The notes beneath the pieces are model-generated. The model made no database searches, was not told the DNA's origin, and saw only the letters and a program-made list of their open reading frames with translations. This document shows positions 14,465 through 17,107 of a stretch of 17,107 bases of DNA, one piece after another. The stretch is taken from assembly GCA_902783905.1 (NCBI GenBank), contig CACZSP010000235.1, positions 1-17,107 of the forward strand, in the 5' to 3' direction. Position 1 is the first letter of the stretch, and the number at the start of each line of letters is the position of its first letter. A program made the position numbers and the translations under genes. Source of the DNA: an uncultured Ruminococcus sp. (GTDB taxonomy: Bacteria; Bacillota; Clostridia; Oscillospirales; CAG-272).

Positions 14465-15090
14465 AAGCATTCATATACGTCGGCGGAAAGATATACAGGG
14501 ACAACATAACCTCCTTTCCGGAGGAGGGAGACCTGGTGATCGCCGCCGATTCGGGACTGCGCAACGCCCGCTCCCTCGGAGTGACTCCGACGAAGGTCGT
14601 CGGCGACCTGGATTCGCTTCCCGAAAGCGAGATACCGAAGGGAGCCGAACTGATACGGCTGAAACCCGAAAAGGACGTCACCGACACTCAGGCGGCGGTC
14701 GAACTGGCGGTCGAGCTTGGCGCCGACCGGATTGAGATAATCGGCGGGCTTTCGGGGCGCCTCGATCACACTCTCGCCAATCTGTCGGTTCTCGAGGATC
14801 TGACGCGGCGCGGCATATACGCGACCGCCTGCGACGGCGGGCAGCGCGTCCGCTTCGTTAACTCCTCGTCGGTGCTGGTGGGGAAGGGCGGATACAAATA
14901 TCTGTCGGTCGTCGCCGTCGACGAAAAGCTGAAGGGCGTCGAGATAGACGGATGCAAATACAATCTGAAAAACGGGACGGTCACCCGCCGCCTCCAGTAC
15001 GCCGTCAGCAACGAGATCGAAGGGAACTGCGCTCTCGTATACGTGAAAAAAGGCGCTTACTACCTGATAGAGTCGCGGGACTGTCAGTGA
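14461..15090 (+). CDS. thiN: Thiamine pyrophosphokinase
   Basis: This enzyme transfers pyrophosphate from ATP to thiamine, giving the cofactor thiamine pyrophosphate. The 209-residue protein has the family motifs: IAADSGLRNARSLGV, VVGDLDS, the KDVTDTQAAVELA stretch, and GGLSGRLDHTLANL. It ends with a beta-rich C-terminal domain. The start codon is TTG, overlapping the rsgA stop (TTGA). It is supported by AAGGAG at 14444-14449, 11 nt upstream, and by the protein beginning directly with the first strand (KAFIYVGGKI). Translation is probably coupled to rsgA. Confidence 0.95.
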   Translation: MKAFIYVGGKIYRDNITSFPEEGDLVIAADSGLRNARSLGVTPTKVVGDLDSLPESEIPKGAELIRLKPEKDVTDTQAAVELAVELGADRIEIIGGLSGRLDHTLANLSVLEDLTRRGIYATACDGGQRVRFVNSSSVLVGKGGYKYLSVVAVDEKLKGVEIDGCKYNLKNGTVTRRLQYAVSNEIEGNCALVYVKKGAYYLIESRDCQ

Positions 15091-15108
15091 AAAACAAGGG
15101 GGAAAGCT

Positions 15109-15666
15109 ATGTCCGATATCACCGAAGTTTACGAATACAGCGTCGCTCAGAAGGCGGAGGGCGTCTGGAAATGGCGCCGTGCCGGGCTCATTGCCGCTTA
15201 TATCCTTCTTCCCGTACTTGCTCTGATACTCATAATCAAATCCACGATCTTCGCTCCCTTCGGGGCGCTTCTCGCCCTGGGAGACGCGGTGCTCGTCTTT
15301 TTCACCTGGAGATTCGTGAATCTCGAATACGAGTATTCGGTCCTTTCGGGTTGCGTGACTTTTTCGCACATACAGAACGTTTTCAACCACAGAATTAAAA
15401 AGAAGAAGACGTCGTTTTATATCAAGGACTGCGTCAGGATCGCTCCTCTCGGTCAGCATCTCTACGCGGACGAGTACAACGGCTGGAACGCGGAAAAAAC
15501 GTACAGCGCACTGTCCTCTTCAAAGGCTGAAGACGCTTATTTTGCCATATACACCGATTCCGACGGCGCGAAATGCGCCTTCCTCTTCGAGGCCACCGAG
15601 GAAATGCTGAAAAGATGCCGCTTTTACAACAAGGACGCGACGGTGACCGTCAAAACAAGATTCTGA
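15109..15666 (+). CDS. DUF6106-like membrane protein
   Basis: A 185-residue protein with two membrane helices close together (about 25-45 and 49-68), then a cytosolic or outer beta-rich region containing EYEYSVLSGCVTF and a basic stretch HRIKKKKTSF. This resembles the clostridial DUF6106 family, whose function is not known to me; the match is from recognition of the LEYEY...G pattern and the two-helix layout. The ATG is preceded by AAGGGGGAAAG. It sits 18 nt after thiN and 10 nt before mtn, so it probably belongs to the same transcript. Confidence 0.72.
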   Translation: MSDITEVYEYSVAQKAEGVWKWRRAGLIAAYILLPVLALILIIKSTIFAPFGALLALGDAVLVFFTWRFVNLEYEYSVLSGCVTFSHIQNVFNHRIKKKKTSFYIKDCVRIAPLGQHLYADEYNGWNAEKTYSALSSSKAEDAYFAIYTDSDGAKCAFLFEATEEMLKRCRFYNKDATVTVKTRF

Positions 15667-15676
15667 CGCGGGAAAG

Positions 15677-16411
15677 ATGAAGACAGACGGAAAAACCCTG
15701 CGCGCCGGTATTATCGGCGCCATGGACTGCGAAGTGTCTCTGCTTCTCGGTATGATGACCGGAAAACGCAGACGCAGCGTCGCCGGATTCGATTTTTACA
15801 CCGGGAGGATATCCGGGACGAGCGCGGTTGTCGCAAAGGCGGGAGTCGGCAAGGTGAACGCCGCCGCCTGCGCCGCCGCGATGATATCGGCTTTTTCGCC
15901 GTCGTTCATCATCAATACCGGATGCATGGGCGGCATTGCCGACGGGATGAAGGTGACCGACGTCGTTTCGGCTACCGACGCCGTCGAATACGATCTTGAC
16001 TACGGAGCTCTCGGAACTCCGCGCGGAACCGTTTTCCTCCCGGGAGGCGGGGAGACGTCTGCTTTCGCCTGCGACCCCGGGCTCTCCGACGCGCTTGCCG
16101 CCGCCGCGGAAAAAACCGGCTGCAGGGTCATGCGCGGGAGGATAGCGTCGGGCGACCGTTTCGTCAGCGCGGCCGGGGAAAAAAAGGAGCTGAGTGAACG
16201 CTTCGGAGCCTGCGGATGCGAGATGGAGGGCGCGGCGATAGCCCACGTCTGCTTTTGCGCCGGAGTACCTTTCGGCATACTTCGCACCGTCTCGGACGGT
16301 GCGGATTCCGACGCCGGAATGAGTTTCGACGAGTTTTCGGTAAAAGCTTCCCGGATCAGCGCCGAAGCGGTTGCCGGACTTATGTCGCGCTTCGGCGAAA
16401 CGAAGGACTGA
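15677..16411 (+). CDS. mtnN: 5'-methylthioadenosine/S-adenosylhomocysteine nucleosidase
   Basis: The enzyme splits MTA and SAH into adenine and the thioribose sugars, clearing the inhibitory product of SAM-dependent methylations such as those by RsmB and RlmN encoded upstream. The 244-residue protein begins with a short extension and then IIGAMDCEV (Glu19 equivalent to the catalytic base). It has NTGCMGGI, SGDRFV, EMEGAAIAHV (Glu182/Glu184 region) and RTVSDGAD with catalytic Asp207. The usual length is about 230 residues. The ribosome-binding site is a weak GGGAAAG very close to the ATG. Confidence 0.93.
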   Translation: MKTDGKTLRAGIIGAMDCEVSLLLGMMTGKRRRSVAGFDFYTGRISGTSAVVAKAGVGKVNAAACAAAMISAFSPSFIINTGCMGGIADGMKVTDVVSATDAVEYDLDYGALGTPRGTVFLPGGGETSAFACDPGLSDALAAAAEKTGCRVMRGRIASGDRFVSAAGEKKELSERFGACGCEMEGAAIAHVCFCAGVPFGILRTVSDGADSDAGMSFDEFSVKASRISAEAVAGLMSRFGETKD

Positions 16412-16465
16412 TCAGGGTATTCCATTTTATTTTTCCGTCAGATTCCGGACCGGAGGTATATAAAA

Positions 16466-17050
16466 ATGCACATTTCAATTACGGGGCGTCTCGGAAGCGG
16501 AAAGTCCACCGTGGCGCGCATCATCGCCGACAAATACGGATACGAGATAGTCAGCACCGGAACGGCTTTGCGAAAAATCGCCGCCGATCTCGGTATGACG
16601 GCGCTCGAGTTCAACAAACTGATGACGGCGGATCCGAAATACGACTATATGATCGACAACGAGTCACGCCGGATTTCGATCGAGCGTGCGAACGAGAAGA
16701 TCATCTACGATTCCCGAATGGCGTGGAATTTTGCCGTCGGCAGTTTCAAGGTTTATCTTTACGTCGCCACCGAGGTGGCGGCGAAGCGGATACTTGCCGA
16801 CGGGACCAGAGGGAGCGTCGAGAAGTACCGCGATCTGGAAGACGCGGTGAATCAGATAAACGAGCGGATGCTTGAAGAAAACAAGCGCTACCGGCAGATC
16901 TACAACGTCGACAATCTGGATCTCGCCAACTACGACCTTGTGATCGATACCGCGCACCGCTCCTGCGAAGAGGTCGCGGATATCATAATGAAGGAATTCG
17001 ACGCTTTTTCGTCGGATCCGGTTTCCTACGGAAAGAAAGTAATGCTCTGA
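16466..17050 (+). CDS. Cytidylate kinase-like P-loop kinase
   Basis: This 194-residue protein has a P-loop GRLGSGKST (7-15) and a pattern close to the short, archaeal-type CMP kinases: YGYEIVSTG, then the ALEFNKLM..DP.YDYMID segment, a strand with SRMAWNF, and C-terminal EENKRYRQIYNVDNLDLANYDLVIDT. It is shorter than ordinary bacterial Cmk (about 220 residues) and distinct from guanylate kinase. It probably phosphorylates a nucleoside monophosphate such as (d)CMP, but the substrate is not certain from sequence. GGAGG lies about 10 nt before the ATG. The 54-nt gap to mtn is the largest in the plus-strand series and shows no terminator or clear promoter. Confidence 0.85.
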   Translation: MHISITGRLGSGKSTVARIIADKYGYEIVSTGTALRKIAADLGMTALEFNKLMTADPKYDYMIDNESRRISIERANEKIIYDSRMAWNFAVGSFKVYLYVATEVAAKRILADGTRGSVEKYRDLEDAVNQINERMLEENKRYRQIYNVDNLDLANYDLVIDTAHRSCEEVADIIMKEFDAFSSDPVSYGKKVML

Positions 17051-17107
17051 AGAGCGTTGCCATATATCATCAACTGCCTGCCGGAGATTCCCGGCAAAAA
17101 TACAACG

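Noticed and set aside
17079..17096. Terminator after the last gene
   Set aside because: A 6-bp hairpin (TGCCGG/CCGGCA) is followed by A residues, not T, so it does not look like an intrinsic terminator, and the window ends here.
1..17107. CRISPR array, insertion sequence, defence or toxin-antitoxin system
   Set aside because: No regularly spaced repeats, transposase, nuclease or toxin-like gene was seen; the coding content is housekeeping.

Overview
The window looks like a core-genome segment of an uncultured member of the Clostridia (Bacillota). It is fairly GC-rich, with frequent ATA, AGA and AGG codons. The evidence is the gene set and order: RemA (DUF370), omega, PriA, Def, Fmt, RsmB, RlmN, PP2C phosphatase, PASTA kinase, RsgA, ThiN. 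This is the classic Firmicutes remA-to-thiN cluster. A CD1247-type gene beside efp and a DUF6106-type gene also point to Clostridia. The genus cannot be read from the sequence.

Layout. Positions 1-312 hold no gene: a strong hairpin (89-131), a stray copy of a tRNA 3' end (139-165), a small hairpin (217-239) and a strong terminator (266-312). A minus-strand unit follows, read right to left: efp (1658-1095), a truncated acidic CD1247-type protein (1074-751), a small two-helix membrane protein (698-453), tRNA-Leu(UAG) (394-313) and the terminator. Positions 1659-1953 are a divergent promoter region. It has a likely efp promoter and a perfect-consensus sigma-A promoter (TTGACA-17-TATAAT) facing remA, whose -10 box lies inside an 8+1+8 palindrome.

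From 1954 to 17050, fifteen plus-strand genes are packed with gaps of at most 54 nt and several 4-nt start/stop overlaps. No internal terminator was seen, so they could form one long transcript. They combine transcription (RemA, omega), replication restart (PriA), formyl-Met handling (Def, Fmt), rRNA modification (RsmB, RlmN), Ser/Thr phospho-signalling (PP2C plus PASTA kinase), ribosome assembly (RsgA), thiamine pyrophosphate synthesis (ThiN), SAH/MTA recycling (Mtn) and a small nucleotide kinase. Compared with the Bacillus order, gmk, coaBC and rpe are missing from their usual slots.

The most unusual gene is the membrane-anchored 508-aa protein between the PASTA kinase and RsgA (11959-13485). 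It reads like a calcineurin-type metallophosphoesterase in which nearly all metal-ligand residues have been replaced, making it a candidate pseudophosphoesterase beside a cell-envelope kinase. Apart from that and some regulatory details at the left end, the window is ordinary housekeeping sequence.
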